Source of the DNA: Streptomyces sindenensis
GTDB taxonomy: Bacteria; Actinomycetota; Actinomycetes; Streptomycetales; Streptomycetaceae
Direction: 5' to 3'
DNA length: 64,000 nucleotides
NCBI RefSeq assembly: GCF_014649035.1
Contig: NZ_BMSG01000001.1
Coordinates: 652,976 to 716,975 of the forward strand
The position numbers and the translations under genes are program-made. Below are positions 1-16,358 of this stretch, piece after piece. Positions within the stretch are counted from its first letter, which is position 1. Each line of letters starts with the position of its first letter. Below the pieces are notes generated by a model. That model had not been told where the DNA came from and made no database searches. It saw nothing but the letters and a program-made list of their open reading frames with translations.

Positions 1-399
1 TTCGACGTCGACGTCCGTCCAGGCGCCGTCCTCCTCGAAGCGGACCGGACCAGCAGCCAGCTCGGTGGTGAGCGAACCGTCCTTGTTCACCCACGTCGTG
101 GAGGTCTCGGTGCGCTCGGAGAGCGCCTCCACCCGCTTGCCGTACAGCTTGGCGGCCACCTTCGCCGACAGGACGTCCGCGGCTTCGCGGGGCCCTTCGG
201 GTACCGGCTTCTCCTCGACCGGGGCCTTCGGCGCCTGCTGGGTGAGGGCCACGGCCTGGCCGCTCTCCGTCATCAGGGCCATCTCCACCGCCAGCACCAT
301 GGCCGCGCCGAGGGCGATTCTCGGGAGAAGCCGTCTTCGCCGCTGCAGGGCCAACGATGAGCCCTCCCACTCCTGCGCGGGAGGTATGTGCTCCGACAC
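1..399 (-). CDS. N-terminal 133 residues of a secreted wall-associated/RHS-type repeat protein (runs off the window)
   Basis: The open frame continues past base 1, so only the N-terminus is seen. I chose the GTG at 397-399 because AGAAGG lies 9 nt upstream and it gives a sensible exported N-terminus. That N-terminus has a short acidic lead, an RRRR cluster near residues 20-23 and a hydrophobic stretch at about 28-45. After it come a Pro/Glu linker (about 55-72) and a segment ending in VRFEEDGAWTDVDVE. The W-T-D-V-D ending resembles the pre-repeat region of large Streptomyces secreted proteins carrying DNRLRE, LamG or RHS/YD repeats. That resemblance is from memory of the family, and no repeat or toxin domain is visible here. 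The gene diverges from the histidine kinase at 470. Confidence 0.55.
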   Translation of the reverse strand, partial: MSEHIPPAQEWEGSSLALQRRRRLLPRIALGAAMVLAVEMALMTESGQAVALTQQAPKAPVEEKPVPEGPREAADVLSAKVAAKLYGKRVEALSERTETSTTWVNKDGSLTTELAAGPVRFEEDGAWTDVDVE

Positions 400-469
400 G
401 TTCGACAACCTTCTGTTGTAGTGGACATGAAACAGAGGCGATCAAAGCAGGGGGGACCGTGGTGCAGAA

Positions 470-1687
470 GTGAAGGTTTCACGAACCCGGACACACGAGA
501 TGCCACCGGTGGGAGGCGGGACGCGCCGGCCCGTGGGCCTGTGGCGGGGTGCACCGCAAGGTGCGGGGGTGGCCTTCGGAGCGATGGCCGTCCTGGTGGT
601 CGGGTCCCTCTCGCTGGTCGCCCTGGACGTGGCGTCATCGCCCCTCGGCAGACGAACGGTGGTAGCCGGCCTCACCGTGCTGGTGCTGATGCCCGCGGTC
701 ATGCTGGGCCAGTACGCACCGCCGCCCTACCGGCTGCCCTACCGCTGGCGGTGGGGGCTGCTGCTCGTCCAGGCGGTGCTCACCTACCTCCCGCTGCTGC
801 TCTTCCACTACCGGTGGCTGAGCCTGCTGGGCTTTCTGGCCGGGGCGGTCCTGCTGACCCTGCCGCCGAGCACCTCCGTACCCCTCGCCCTGGCGGTCGG
901 GGTCAGTGGGCCGGTGCTGGCCACCGCCGGACTGATCACCACCGACCGCAGCATGCTCAGCGTGCTCCTCGGCACGGCCATCACCGCCAGCACGGTCTTC
1001 GCGGTGGCCCACCTCGCGCTGCTCACGGCCCGGCTGAGCGCCCACAGGGAGCACACGACACACCTGGCCGAGCAACGGGAGCTGGCCCGGATGCGGCAGG
1101 ACCTGCATGATCTGGTCGGCTCGTCGCTGACGGCGATCGCCCTCCAGGGAGAGGCCGCGCTGCGTGACAGCGGCACGTCGGCCGCTTCGGACCGGGAACG
1201 CGCCGCACTCACCGAGATCGTCGCACTGGCCCGGCGGCTCCACGACGACGTGCGGACGATCAGCCGACCGGATGGCGGCCTGTCCCTCGCCGAGGAACTG
1301 GTCCATGTCCAAAGGGTGCTCACCGCCTCCGGCGTGGAGGTGCGGACCGCGCTGCCGCCGCGCACCGAGCTCGACCCGGCGATCACCGGCTGCCTGCGCT
1401 TCGTCCTGCGCGAGGCGGCGGGCAACGTTCTCCAGCACAGCCGGGCCACCCACTGCGAGATCGCCCTGCACACGGACGGCACGGGGGCCCGGCTGACGGT
1501 CCGCAACGACGGCGCGGGGGAGGCCGGGCCCGCCGCGCCGGAGGCCGGGCGGCCCGGTACGGGCCTGCTGGGGCTCAGGAGCCGCGTCCTCGCTCTGGAC
1601 GGGGTGTTCACCGTCGCGGCCGAGGACGGGATCTTCACCCTGACGGCGGCCGTCCCGCGGGCAGAAGCCGCGGCGGCGCGTCCGTAG
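470..1687 (+). CDS. Sensor histidine kinase, DesK/NarX-like (HisKA_3 type)
   Basis: This is a membrane histidine kinase of 405 residues. Several hydrophobic segments span about 33-185. A dimerisation/phosphoacceptor helix follows with RQDLHDLVGSSLTAI, where His213 is the expected phosphorylation site. The C-terminal ATPase domain has the N-box EAAGNVLQHS (Asn319) and a GLLGLRSR G-box near 366. The family autophosphorylates and passes phosphate to a LuxR-type regulator. No such regulator is adjacent: the next gene, tuf, is convergent and the upstream gene is divergent, so it is an orphan within this window. I chose the GTG at 470 as the longest supportable start. The ATG at 500 is a reasonable alternative because neither has a strong ribosome-binding site. 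Confidence 0.85.
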   Translation: MKVSRTRTHEMPPVGGGTRRPVGLWRGAPQGAGVAFGAMAVLVVGSLSLVALDVASSPLGRRTVVAGLTVLVLMPAVMLGQYAPPPYRLPYRWRWGLLLVQAVLTYLPLLLFHYRWLSLLGFLAGAVLLTLPPSTSVPLALAVGVSGPVLATAGLITTDRSMLSVLLGTAITASTVFAVAHLALLTARLSAHREHTTHLAEQRELARMRQDLHDLVGSSLTAIALQGEAALRDSGTSAASDRERAALTEIVALARRLHDDVRTISRPDGGLSLAEELVHVQRVLTASGVEVRTALPPRTELDPAITGCLRFVLREAAGNVLQHSRATHCEIALHTDGTGARLTVRNDGAGEAGPAAPEAGRPGTGLLGLRSRVLALDGVFTVAAEDGIFTLTAAVPRAEAAAARP

Positions 1688-1705
1688 GGTCCGGCGGACA
1701 CGGCG

Positions 1706-1741
1706 AAGGGCCCCGCTCCTCTTGCGAGGTGCGGGGCCCTT
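1706..1741. terminator. Bidirectional terminator between the histidine kinase and tuf
   Basis: There is a perfect 11-bp inverted repeat, AAGGGCCCCGC at 1706-1716 pairing with GCGGGGCCCTT at 1731-1741, with a 14-nt loop. It lies between two convergent genes and can serve both. There is no long T-run, as is usual for Streptomyces terminators. Confidence 0.8.
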
Positions 1742-1783
1742 CTTGCAGCTCAGCGAGCTACCAGGCCGAAGGCCAAGCAGAAA

Positions 1784-2977
<1,194 letters not shown>

Positions 2978-3055
2978 TGGGGTCCTCCTGAGTGGTTCTG
3001 TACGCCTTGCTTCATCGGCGCCAGGTGATCTTTGCTGGGGTGCCGGCGCCGGGGA

Positions 3056-3089
3056 CATCGGGCACAGTGCTCGCGCGCTGTGCCCGATG
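3056..3089. repeat. Perfect 12-bp inverted repeat in the fusA-tuf spacer
   Basis: CATCGGGCACAG (3056-3067) and CTGTGCCCGATG (3078-3089) are exact reverse complements with a 10-nt loop. The element sits 79 bp upstream of the tuf start, in the 157-bp gap after fusA. It could be a partial terminator, an mRNA processing or stability hairpin, or part of a tuf-specific control region. Streptomyces tuf1 is known to be transcribed from its own promoter as well as from the operon. Confidence 0.75.
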
Positions 3090-3134
3090 CCCACCAGGCT
3101 CCGGTGACAAGCCTAAAGCGTGAGCTCGGGAGAG

Positions 3135-5264
<2,130 letters not shown>

Positions 5265-5302
5265 AAGGCTCAGTCTTCTCTCGGTCTCGATGGGGGTAGC
5301 GA

Positions 5303-5773
5303 CTACCAGCGGTAGTGCGCGAAGGCCTTGTTGGACTCGGCCATCTTGTGGGTGTCCTCACGCTTCTTGACCGAAGCGCCGAGGCCGTTGGAGGCGTCGA
5401 GCAGTTCGTTCATGAGGCGCTCGGTCATGGTCTTCTCGCGGCGGGCGCGGGAGTAACCGACGAGCCAGCGCAGAGCGAGGGTGGAGGCGCGACCGGGCTT
5501 GACCTCGATCGGCACCTGGTAGGTGGCGCCACCGACACGGCGGGACTTGACCTCGAGCGAGGGCTTGACGTTCTCAAGCGCGCGCTTCAGCGTGATGACC
5601 GGGTCGTTGCCGGTCTTCTCGCGGAGGCCTTCCATGGCGCCGTACACGATCCGCTCGGCGGTGGAACGCTTGCCGTCGAGAAGGATCTTGTTGATCAGCG
5701 AGGTGACAAGAGGAGAGCTGTAGACCGGGTCGATGATGACCGGGCGCTTCGGGGCGGGGCCCTTACGAGGCAT
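5303..5773 (-). CDS. rpsG: 30S ribosomal protein S7
   Basis: S7, 156 residues, is a primary 16S rRNA 3'-domain binding protein. It begins [11 protein letters not shown] and contains the hallmark [14 protein letters not shown] and the basic RREKTM segment, ending KAFAHYRW. It lies only 2 bp after rpsL, so the two are translationally linked, and it is followed by fusA. Length and sequence are ordinary for actinobacteria. Confidence 0.98.
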
Positions 5774-5775
5774 TC

Positions 5776-6147
5776 TTACTTCTCCTTCTTGGCGCCGTAG
5801 CGGCTGCGGGCCTGCTTGCGGTTCTTGACACCCTGGGTGTCGAGCGAACCGCGGATGATCTTGTAACGAACACCCGGCAGGTCCTTCACACGGCCACCAC
5901 GCACGAGCACGATGGAGTGCTCCTGCAGGTTGTGTCCCTCACCCGGGATGTAGGCCGTGACCTCGATGCCGGAGGTCAGACGCACACGCGCGACCTTACG
6001 GAGCGCCGAGTTCGGCTTCTTCGGGGTGGTCGTGAACACACGCGTGCAGACACCGCGACGCTGGGGCGAACCCTCGAGCGCGGGCGTCTTGTTCTTCTCG
6101 ACCTTGTCCTGCCGGCCCTTCCGGACCAGCTGCTGGATCGTAGGCAC
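5776..6147 (-). CDS. rpsL: 30S ribosomal protein S12
   Basis: S12, 123 residues, shapes the decoding site. It starts [12 protein letters not shown] and has the [11 protein letters not shown] and [13 protein letters not shown] loops. Lys43 and Lys88, whose substitution gives streptomycin resistance or activates antibiotic production in Streptomyces, are both the wild-type lysine. It is the first gene of the rpsL-rpsG-fusA-tuf unit. A consensus-like promoter lies about 190 nt upstream. Confidence 0.98.
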
Positions 6148-6340
6148 TACTTCTCCGGTTTCTGTGTGCCGTTCGTGAAACTAACCTGGAACATCGCCGA
6201 CCCACGCGGTCGGGTGTGTCGAATACTGCGGACTCCCGCCCTGGGGCAGAAGGGGCGCAGATTGCGGTGGCCACTGACGGACTCGCGCTGCGGTTGAGGA
6301 CACGCACACGAGCCCAGGCACACCCCAGGCACAAGGCTTG

Positions 6341-6369
6341 AGCGTACCTACCTCACGGAGCTGGGTCAA
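6341..6369 (-). promoter_or_regulatory. Probable HrdB-type promoter of the rpsL operon
   Basis: On the minus strand a -35 TTGACC (6364-6369) and a -10 TACGCT (6341-6346) are separated by exactly 17 bp. That is close to the Streptomyces vegetative consensus. Transcription would start near 6334, leaving a leader of about 190 nt before rpsL. The gap 6148-6591 holds this promoter and the leader, and I saw no gene in it. Confidence 0.65.
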
Positions 6370-6591
6370 AACAAATGCTGTCCACGCCCGCGGGGCGGGA
6401 CCGCCGACCACCGGCGACGGGCCGGAACGCCTGGCCGTCCGGGGTCCGGGCGATTGCCGGATCCCGGCAACCAGGCGCCGCGAAGGCAGCGTCTTTACCG
6501 CCTGACCGCCCTGTCCCACCCTGCCGGACAATGCGGTCAGCCGACCAGACCGGCCGGTCCACGCGACCGGCCCGGCCCCAGGAGGTCCCAC

Positions 6592-6864
6592 GTGACAGCC
6601 GACCACCGTGACCCCGTAACCCCGGCACCGAGCGCACTCGACACCGACATCAGTCTGGCCGTCATCGAATACGGTGACGCCGCTTCCGCCTACGCCCCGG
6701 CCATGAGCACGCCCGGCCTGCCGCAGTCCGTCGTCGACGACTACGCGATCGTCGTGGACGTCCTGGCCCTGGCCCGCCGGGTCCCGCTGCCCGACGTGCC
6801 CCCTCTGCTGGCCGTGGGCACCCGCGCCCTGCTCCGGGTCCACCACGCCCTGCTGGGCCGGTAG
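6592..6864 (+). CDS. Small conserved hypothetical protein between rpsL and rpoC
   Basis: This is a 90-residue protein. The GTG start at 6592 is set by AGGAGG at 6580-6585; a longer frame to 6454 has no such site. The product begins VTADHRDPVTPAPSALD and is mostly helical, with no signal peptide or clear membrane segment. It contains DDYAIVVDVLALARRVPLPDVPP and ends in a leucine-rich helix. It is a plus-strand gene inside an otherwise minus-strand housekeeping cluster. It converges on rpoC through a very strong hairpin. I do not recognise a function. Confidence 0.7.
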   Translation: MTADHRDPVTPAPSALDTDISLAVIEYGDAASAYAPAMSTPGLPQSVVDDYAIVVDVLALARRVPLPDVPPLLAVGTRALLRVHHALLGR

Positions 6865-6891
6865 AGACCGCCCAGGAGCCTGGGGCGGCAC

Positions 6892-6945
6892 AACGCCTGA
6901 GGGCGGCCACCCCGGAACCTTCCGGGGTGGCCGCCCTCAGGCGTT
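6892..6945. terminator. Bidirectional terminator, 26-bp perfect inverted repeat
   Basis: Bases 6892-6917 and 6920-6945 are exact reverse complements over 26 bp with a 2-nt centre. This is one of the strongest hairpins in the window. It lies between the convergent small hypothetical gene and the end of rpoC, 12 bp from the rpoC stop. Confidence 0.9.
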
Positions 6946-6957
6946 CAAGCGACTCGC

Positions 6958-10857
<3,900 letters not shown>

Positions 10858-10918
10858 TTGTCGTCAATCCCTCTTTCGGGGTCTCGTCTCAATCAATGGT
10901 CTGAACGGGTCCGGGGAG

Positions 10919-10949
10919 GGCCGGCCGCCTCGGGGTGAGGCGGCCGGCC
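10919..10949 (-). promoter_or_regulatory. Intercistronic rpoB-rpoC stem-loop
   Basis: GGCCGGCCGCCTC (10919-10931) pairs with GAGGCGGCCGGCC (10937-10949) across a 5-nt loop, starting 7 bp after the rpoB stop. There is no T-run, so it is more likely a processing/stability or partial-attenuation hairpin than a full terminator, since rpoC needs read-through. Confidence 0.7.
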
Positions 10950-10955
10950 GGCCCG

Positions 10956-13900
10956 TCAGACCTCTTCGACGCTGCTCGGCTCGCGCCGGGACAGGTCGAT
11001 ACCGAGCTCCTCCGCCGCGCGGAAGACGTCCTCGTCCGTGTCGCGCATCTCGATGGACATGCCGTCCGAGGACAGCACCTCCACGTTGAGGCAGAGCGAC
11101 TGCATTTCCTTGATGAGCACCTTGAAGGACTCGGGAATGCCGGGCTCGGGGATGTTCTCGCCCTTGACGATGGCCTCGTAGACCTTCACGCGGCCGGTCA
11201 CGTCGTCGGACTTGATCGTCAGGAGCTCCTGGAGGGCGTACGCGGCGCCGTAAGCCTCAAGGGCCCACACCTCCATCTCACCGAAGCGCTGACCACCGAA
11301 CTGCGCCTTACCACCCAGCGGCTGCTGCGTGATCATGGAGTACGGGCCGGTCGAACGCGCGTGGAGCTTGTCGTCGACCAGGTGGTGCAGCTTGAGGATG
11401 TACATGAACCCGACCGAGACCGGGTCCGGGAACGGCTCGCCGGAGCGGCCGTCGAACAGCTGGGCCTTGCCGGAGGGCTGGACCAGGCGGTCGCCGTCGC
11501 GGTTGGGGATCGTGGCCTCGAAGAGACCGGAGATCTCGTCCTCGCGCGCACCGTCGAAGACGGGCGTGGCGACGTTGGTGCCGGGGGCGACCTGGTCGGC
11601 GCCGATGGCCTGCAGGCGCTTGGCCCACTCGTCACCGAGGCCGGAGACGTCCCAGCCGCGGCTGGCGAGCCAGCCGAGGTGGATCTCCAGGACCTGTCCC
11701 GGGTTCATTCGGGACGGGACACCCAGCGGGTTGAGGATGATGTCGACCGGGGTGCCGTCCTCCAGGAACGGCATGTCCTCGATCGGCAGGATCTTGGAGA
11801 TGACGCCCTTGTTGCCGTGACGGCCGGCGAGCTTGTCACCGTCGGTGATCTTGCGCTTCTGCGCGACGTAGACGCGGACCAGCTGGTTCACGCCCGGCGG
11901 CAGCTCGTCGCCCTCTTCGCGGTCGAAGACGCGGACGCCGATGACCTTGCCGATCTCACCGTGCGGCACCTTCAGCGAGGTGTCGCGCACCTCGCGCGCC
12001 TTCTCACCGAAGATCGCGCGGAGCAGGCGCTCCTCGGGGGTCAGCTCGGTCTCACCCTTGGGCGTGACCTTGCCGACGAGGATGTCGCCGGCGACGACCT
12101 CGGCACCGATGCGGATGATGCCGCGCTCGTCGAGGTCGGCGAGGACCTCCTCGGAGACGTTCGGGATGTCCCGGGTGATCTCCTCGGGGCCGAGCTTGGT
12201 GTCACGGGCGTCGACCTCGTGCTCCTCGATGTGGATCGAGGAGAGGACGTCGTCCTGCACGAGGCGCTGCGACAGGATGATCGCGTCCTCGTAGTTGTGA
12301 CCCTCCCACGGCATGAACGCCACGAGCAGGTTCTTGCCGAGGGCCATCTCACCGTTCTCGGTGGCCGGTCCGTCGGCGAGCACCTGGTCGGCCACGATCC
12401 GGTCGCCCTCGGAGACGACGACCTTCTGGTTGACCGAGGTGCCCTGGTTGGAGCGCATGAACTTGGCGATGCGGTACGTGGTGTACGTGCCGTCGTCGTT
12501 CGTGACGGTGATGTAGTCCGCGGAGACCTCCTGGACCACACCGTCCTTCTCGGCCTTGAGGACGTCGCCGGCGTCGGTGGCGCAGCGGTACTCCATGCCG
12601 GTGCCGACGAGCGGGGCCTCCGACTTAATCAGCGGCACCGCCTGACGCATCATGTTCGCGCCCATGAGGGCACGGTTGGCGTCGTCGTGCTCCAGGAAGG
12701 GGATCATCGCGGTGGCGACGGACACCATCTGGCGCGGCGAGACGTCCATGTAGTCGACCTCGGACGCGGGGACGTAGTCGACCTCTCCCCCACGGCGGCG
12801 GACCAGGACGCGCGGCTCGGTGAAGCGCAGCTCGTCGTTGAGGGTCGCGTTCGCCTGGGCGATGACGAAGCGGTCCTCCTCGTCGGCGGTGATGTAGTCG
12901 ACGTCGTCGGTGACCTGGCCGTCGACGACCTTGCGGTACGGCGTCTCGATGAAGCCGAACGCGTTGACGCGGCCGTACGAGGCGAGCGAACCGATCAGAC
13001 CGATGTTCGGGCCTTCGGGGGTCTCGATCGGGCACATGCGTCCGTAGTGGGACGGGTGCACGTCTCGGACCTCGAAGCCGGCCCGCTCACGGGAGAGACC
13101 ACCCGGACCAAGAGCCGACAGACGGCGCTTGTGGGTGAGACCCGACAGCGGGTTGTTCTGGTCCATGAACTGCGACAGCTGGCTGGTGCCGAAGAACTCC
13201 TTGATGGAGGCGACGACCGGCCGGATGTTGATCAGGGTCTGCGGCGTGATCGCCTCGACGTCCTGGGTCGTCATGCGCTCGCGCACGACGCGCTCCATCC
13301 GCGCCAGGCCCGTGCGGACCTGGTTCTGGATGAGCTCGCCGACGTTGCGCAGACGACGGTTGCCGAAGTGGTCGATGTCGTCGGTCTCGACGACGATCTC
13401 CCGGCCGGACTCGCCGATCGTCTCGGTCTCACCGGCGTGCAGCTTGACCAGGTACTTGATGGTCGCGATGACGTCGTCGGTGGTGAGCACCCCGGCGTCC
13501 AGCGGCTCATCGGCGCCGAGCTTCTTGTTCACCTTGTAGCGGCCGACCTTCGCGAGGTCGTAGCGCTTCGGGTTGAAGTAGAGGTTCTCGAGCAGCGTCT
13601 GAGCGGCCTCGCGGGTCGGCGGCTCGCCCGGACGCAGCTTGCGGTAGATGTCGAGCAGTGCGTCGTCCTGGCCCTGGGTGTGGTCCTTCTCCAGGGTGGC
13701 GCGCATGGACTCGTACTCGCCGAACTCCTCGAGGATCTGCTCGGTGGTCCAGCCGAGAGCCTTCAGGAGGACGGTGACGGACTGCTTGCGCTTGCGGTCG
13801 ATGCGGACACCGACCATGTCGCGCTTGTCGATCTCCATCTCCAGCCAGGCACCCCGGGAGGGGATGATCTTGGCGGAGAAGATGTCCTTGTCGGACGTCT

Positions 13901-14441
13901 TGTCGATGGAGGAGTCGAAGTAGACACCCGGCGAGCGGACCAGCTGCGACACGACGACACGCTCGGTGCCGTTGATGACGAAGGTGCCCTTGTTGGTCAT
14001 GAGCGGGAAGTCGCCCATGAAGACCGTCTGGGACTTGATCTCGCCGGTCTCGTTGTTGGTGAACTCGGCCGTGACGAAGAGCGGCGCGGCGAACGTGAAG
14101 TCGCGCTCCTTGCACTCGTCGATCGAGTTCTTCGGGGGCTCGAAGCGGTGGTCGCGGAACGTAAGCGACATCGACCCGGAGAAGTCCTCGATCGGAGAGA
14201 TCTCCTCGAAGATCTCCTCGAGGCCGGACTTGGTGGGGACGTCTTGTCCACTGTCCAGAGCAGCCTCGACGCGAGCCTTCCAGGCGGCGTTGCCGAGGAG
14301 CCAGTCAAAGCTCTCGGTCTGCAGCGCGAGGAGGTTCGGAACCTCGAGGGGCTCCTTGATCTTTGCAAAAGAGATGCGCAGCGGGGCGGTGCTGGCACCG
14401 TTGTTCGTATTCGCGGTCGAGGCGTTGCGCGAGGCGGCCAA
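10956..14441 (-). CDS. rpoB: RNA polymerase beta subunit
   Basis: Beta, 1161 residues. I chose the TTG at 14439-14441 ([14 protein letters not shown]) because GGAAGGA precedes it and Streptomyces RpoB proteins begin there. An upstream in-frame ATG at 14471 would add ten unsupported residues. The rifampicin pocket reads [15 protein letters not shown] then [19 protein letters not shown], which matches the sensitive type. The C-terminus ends [13 protein letters not shown]. The protein forms the catalytic core with rpoC downstream. The gene has its own promoter far upstream, separate from rplJ-rplL. Confidence 0.97.
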   Translation of the reverse strand: MAASRNASTANTNNGASTAPLRISFAKIKEPLEVPNLLALQTESFDWLLGNAAWKARVEAALDSGQDVPTKSGLEEIFEEISPIEDFSGSMSLTFRDHRFEPPKNSIDECKERDFTFAAPLFVTAEFTNNETGEIKSQTVFMGDFPLMTNKGTFVINGTERVVVSQLVRSPGVYFDSSIDKTSDKDIFSAKIIPSRGAWLEMEIDKRDMVGVRIDRKRKQSVTVLLKALGWTTEQILEEFGEYESMRATLEKDHTQGQDDALLDIYRKLRPGEPPTREAAQTLLENLYFNPKRYDLAKVGRYKVNKKLGADEPLDAGVLTTDDVIATIKYLVKLHAGETETIGESGREIVVETDDIDHFGNRRLRNVGELIQNQVRTGLARMERVVRERMTTQDVEAITPQTLINIRPVVASIKEFFGTSQLSQFMDQNNPLSGLTHKRRLSALGPGGLSRERAGFEVRDVHPSHYGRMCPIETPEGPNIGLIGSLASYGRVNAFGFIETPYRKVVDGQVTDDVDYITADEEDRFVIAQANATLNDELRFTEPRVLVRRRGGEVDYVPASEVDYMDVSPRQMVSVATAMIPFLEHDDANRALMGANMMRQAVPLIKSEAPLVGTGMEYRCATDAGDVLKAEKDGVVQEVSADYITVTNDDGTYTTYRIAKFMRSNQGTSVNQKVVVSEGDRIVADQVLADGPATENGEMALGKNLLVAFMPWEGHNYEDAIILSQRLVQDDVLSSIHIEEHEVDARDTKLGPEEITRDIPNVSEEVLADLDERGIIRIGAEVVAGDILVGKVTPKGETELTPEERLLRAIFGEKAREVRDTSLKVPHGEIGKVIGVRVFDREEGDELPPGVNQLVRVYVAQKRKITDGDKLAGRHGNKGVISKILPIEDMPFLEDGTPVDIILNPLGVPSRMNPGQVLEIHLGWLASRGWDVSGLGDEWAKRLQAIGADQVAPGTNVATPVFDGAREDEISGLFEATIPNRDGDRLVQPSGKAQLFDGRSGEPFPDPVSVGFMYILKLHHLVDDKLHARSTGPYSMITQQPLGGKAQFGGQRFGEMEVWALEAYGAAYALQELLTIKSDDVTGRVKVYEAIVKGENIPEPGIPESFKVLIKEMQSLCLNVEVLSSDGMSIEMRDTDEDVFRAAEELGIDLSRREPSSVEEV

Positions 14442-14623
14442 GAGGGGGTCCTTCCGAGGGCTCGGACTCACTACGCGCGTACCGGTCCCACTCTGGACAC
14501 AAAGACAGGCCGTTCCGAATCGGTCGTAAACGACCAGGTCGGAGGGGGTCGGTCATCGGTGCTTCAGCGTGGGCATGCCCCTGGTGACGGGCAGGAGGCA
14601 GCTAACAGGCAGCGCAAAGGGTC

Positions 14624-14652
14624 AGTGTAGCCAAGTGGCACACTGATGTCCA
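14624..14652 (-). promoter_or_regulatory. Probable rpoB promoter
   Basis: On the minus strand TGGACA (-35, 14647-14652) and TACACT (-10, 14624-14629) are 17 bp apart. A start near 14617 would leave a leader of about 176 nt. The rest of the 618-bp gap 14442-15059 shows no gene. The rplL terminator lies at its far end. Confidence 0.65.
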
Positions 14653-14979
14653 GTCGGGGTTCTCAGAGACCCACGTTGCTCGCAACAGCTGTTCTCAACA
14701 CCTATGTCTTGCCCTCGCGCGGGGTGCGCGCTTCTTTACTTCCCGCTTCACTCTCGATCCATGCCTCGGATACGGATCGAAGTGATGACGCGTCCTGAGA
14801 ATTGCGCGCCGCGTCCGGTTCGTCAAGGCCCGCCGGTCCGATCGGACCCGCCAGGAGCCTTCACCGGCCACCCCCGGGAACCCCGCGGGACGCCCTGGAG
14901 GGGCCCGCGGGAGGCGCACGGCGAAGATCACCCTACTCGTCACCGGCGGAAGAGCAAGGCACCCGCCCCGGGCACGCCG

Positions 14980-15011
14980 AAGGGCGACCACCCGGATGGG
15001 TGATCGCCCTT
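14980..15011 (-). terminator. rplJ-rplL terminator
   Basis: AAGGGCGACCACCC (14980-14993) pairs with GGGTGATCGCCCTT (14998-15011), with one mismatch and a 4-nt loop. It starts 49 bp after the rplL stop and insulates rpoB from the ribosomal-protein pair. Confidence 0.8.
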
Positions 15012-15059
15012 GGCGCGGGCACCAGAGGTGCCCAGGGAGTCCCGAGGACTCCCGAGGTG

Positions 15060-15443
15060 TTACTTGACCTCGACGGAAGCGCCGGCGGCCTTGAGGGACT
15101 CGGCAGCCTTGTCGGCGGCCTCCTTGGCGACCTTCTCGAGGACCGGCTTCGGGGTGCCGTCGACGAGGTCCTTGGCCTCCTTCAGACCCAGCGAGGTCAG
15201 CTCACGCACGACCTTGATGACCTGGATCTTCTTCTCGCCGGCGCCGGTGAGGATGACGTCGAACTCGTCCTGCTCGACAGCGGCCTCGGCCGGGGCGCCG
15301 CCCGTGGCGGGGCCGGCGACGGCGACGGCCGCGGCGGCGGTGACGTCGAACTTCTCCTCGAAGGCCTTCACGAACTCGGAGAGCTCGATGAGGGTCATCT
15401 CTTCGAACTGCGCGAGCAGGTCGTCCTGGGACAGCTTCGCCAT
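15060..15443 (-). CDS. rplL: 50S ribosomal protein L7/L12
   Basis: L7/L12, 127 residues, is the stalk protein that recruits translation factors. It shows the N-terminal dimerisation helix, an Ala-rich hinge ([18 protein letters not shown]) and the C-terminal factor-binding domain with [14 protein letters not shown]. It lies 84 bp after rplJ and is co-transcribed with it. Confidence 0.98.
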   Translation of the reverse strand: MAKLSQDDLLAQFEEMTLIELSEFVKAFEEKFDVTAAAAVAVAGPATGGAPAEAAVEQDEFDVILTGAGEKKIQVIKVVRELTSLGLKEAKDLVDGTPKPVLEKVAKEAADKAAESLKAAGASVEVK

Positions 15444-15527
15444 GACAGGCGTCCTTCCACTATTCGGCAGGTGCCGGATGTATATGTCGGCGGGCGTACG
15501 TGGAGCCCGCTGGACCGCTGAGCGTGA

Positions 15528-16085
15528 TTACTCGGCGGCCTCGGCGGGAGCCGGAGTACCGGCACCGCCCTGCTCTTCCTTCTTGGCGCGAAGAGCTTCC
15601 GCGGTGCGGACGAACTTGGAGGGCAGGGCCTGGAAGACCTGCGCCGCCTGCGTCTGCTTGCCCTTGAAAGCACCGGCCAGCTTGGAGAGCAGAACCTCGC
15701 GGGACTCGAGGTCCGCGAGCTTCTTGATCTCATCGGCGGACAGCGCCTTACCGTCAAGGACACCGCCCTTGATGATGAGGTTGGGGTTGTCCTTGGCGAA
15801 GTCACGAAGACCCTTCGCCGACTCCACCGGGTCACCGGTGACGAAGGCAACCGCCGTCGGACCCGTGAACAGGTCGTCCAGCGCGTTGATCCCGGCCTCG
15901 TTGGCCGCAATCTTGGTCAGCGTGTTCTTCACCACGGCGTACTGGGCGTTCTCACCGAGCGAACGGCGCAGCTCCTTGAGCTGTGCCACGGTGAGACCCC
16001 GGTACTCGGTCAGCACGGCGGCGTTCGAGCTGCGGAACTGGTCCGTCAGCTCGGCTACCGCGGCAGCCTTGTCGGGCCTTGCCAT
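15528..16085 (-). CDS. rplJ: 50S ribosomal protein L10
   Basis: L10, 185 residues, anchors the L7/L12 stalk on 23S rRNA. The ATG at 16083-16085 ([17 protein letters not shown]) is supported by AAGGAGGCC upstream. A longer open frame to 16208 crosses the leader and is not coding. The L10 core [15 protein letters not shown] and [12 protein letters not shown] are clear. In bacteria the L10-L12 complex represses its own mRNA by binding the leader, and a candidate leader structure is present here. Confidence 0.97.
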   Translation of the reverse strand: MARPDKAAAVAELTDQFRSSNAAVLTEYRGLTVAQLKELRRSLGENAQYAVVKNTLTKIAANEAGINALDDLFTGPTAVAFVTGDPVESAKGLRDFAKDNPNLIIKGGVLDGKALSADEIKKLADLESREVLLSKLAGAFKGKQTQAAQVFQALPSKFVRTAEALRAKKEEQGGAGTPAPAEAAE

Positions 16086-16210
16086 GAGCGTCGGCCTCCT
16101 TCCGGGTGATGAGGACCGCTCAGAAGGGGCCGGGAAAGACGAAACGCCCCAGCACAAGTGCCAGGGCGCAGCTCGACCGAACAGAGTCCGGGAGCGTTCC
16201 ACAGTCACCT
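16086..16210 (-). promoter_or_regulatory. Candidate L10 autoregulatory mRNA leader
   Basis: The minus-strand leader contains a compact stem-loop around 16145-16168 (CGCCCT then a GGCAC/GTGCT-like helix then GGGGCG). It is followed by a purine/pyrimidine linker and AAGGAGG just before rplJ. The position and shape fit the L10-leader family. I could not run a covariance-model test. The remainder of the gap to 16358 shows nothing else. Confidence 0.45.
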
Positions 16211-16358
16211 GCGCAGGTCGTCCGATCTAGCGGAACCTTCGGTCACCGTCCCTCTGACGAGGCACAGCGACGACCAGCGGTCTTTGGCTTCTTGGTGAGA
16301 ATACGCGACCGGATGCGGGAGGAGCAAATCCGTCCCTGTTCGTCCCTTGCGGGAGGTG

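Noticed and set aside
10935..14630. 1231-residue plus-strand frame opposite rpoB
   Set aside because: Shadow of rpoB for the same reasons.
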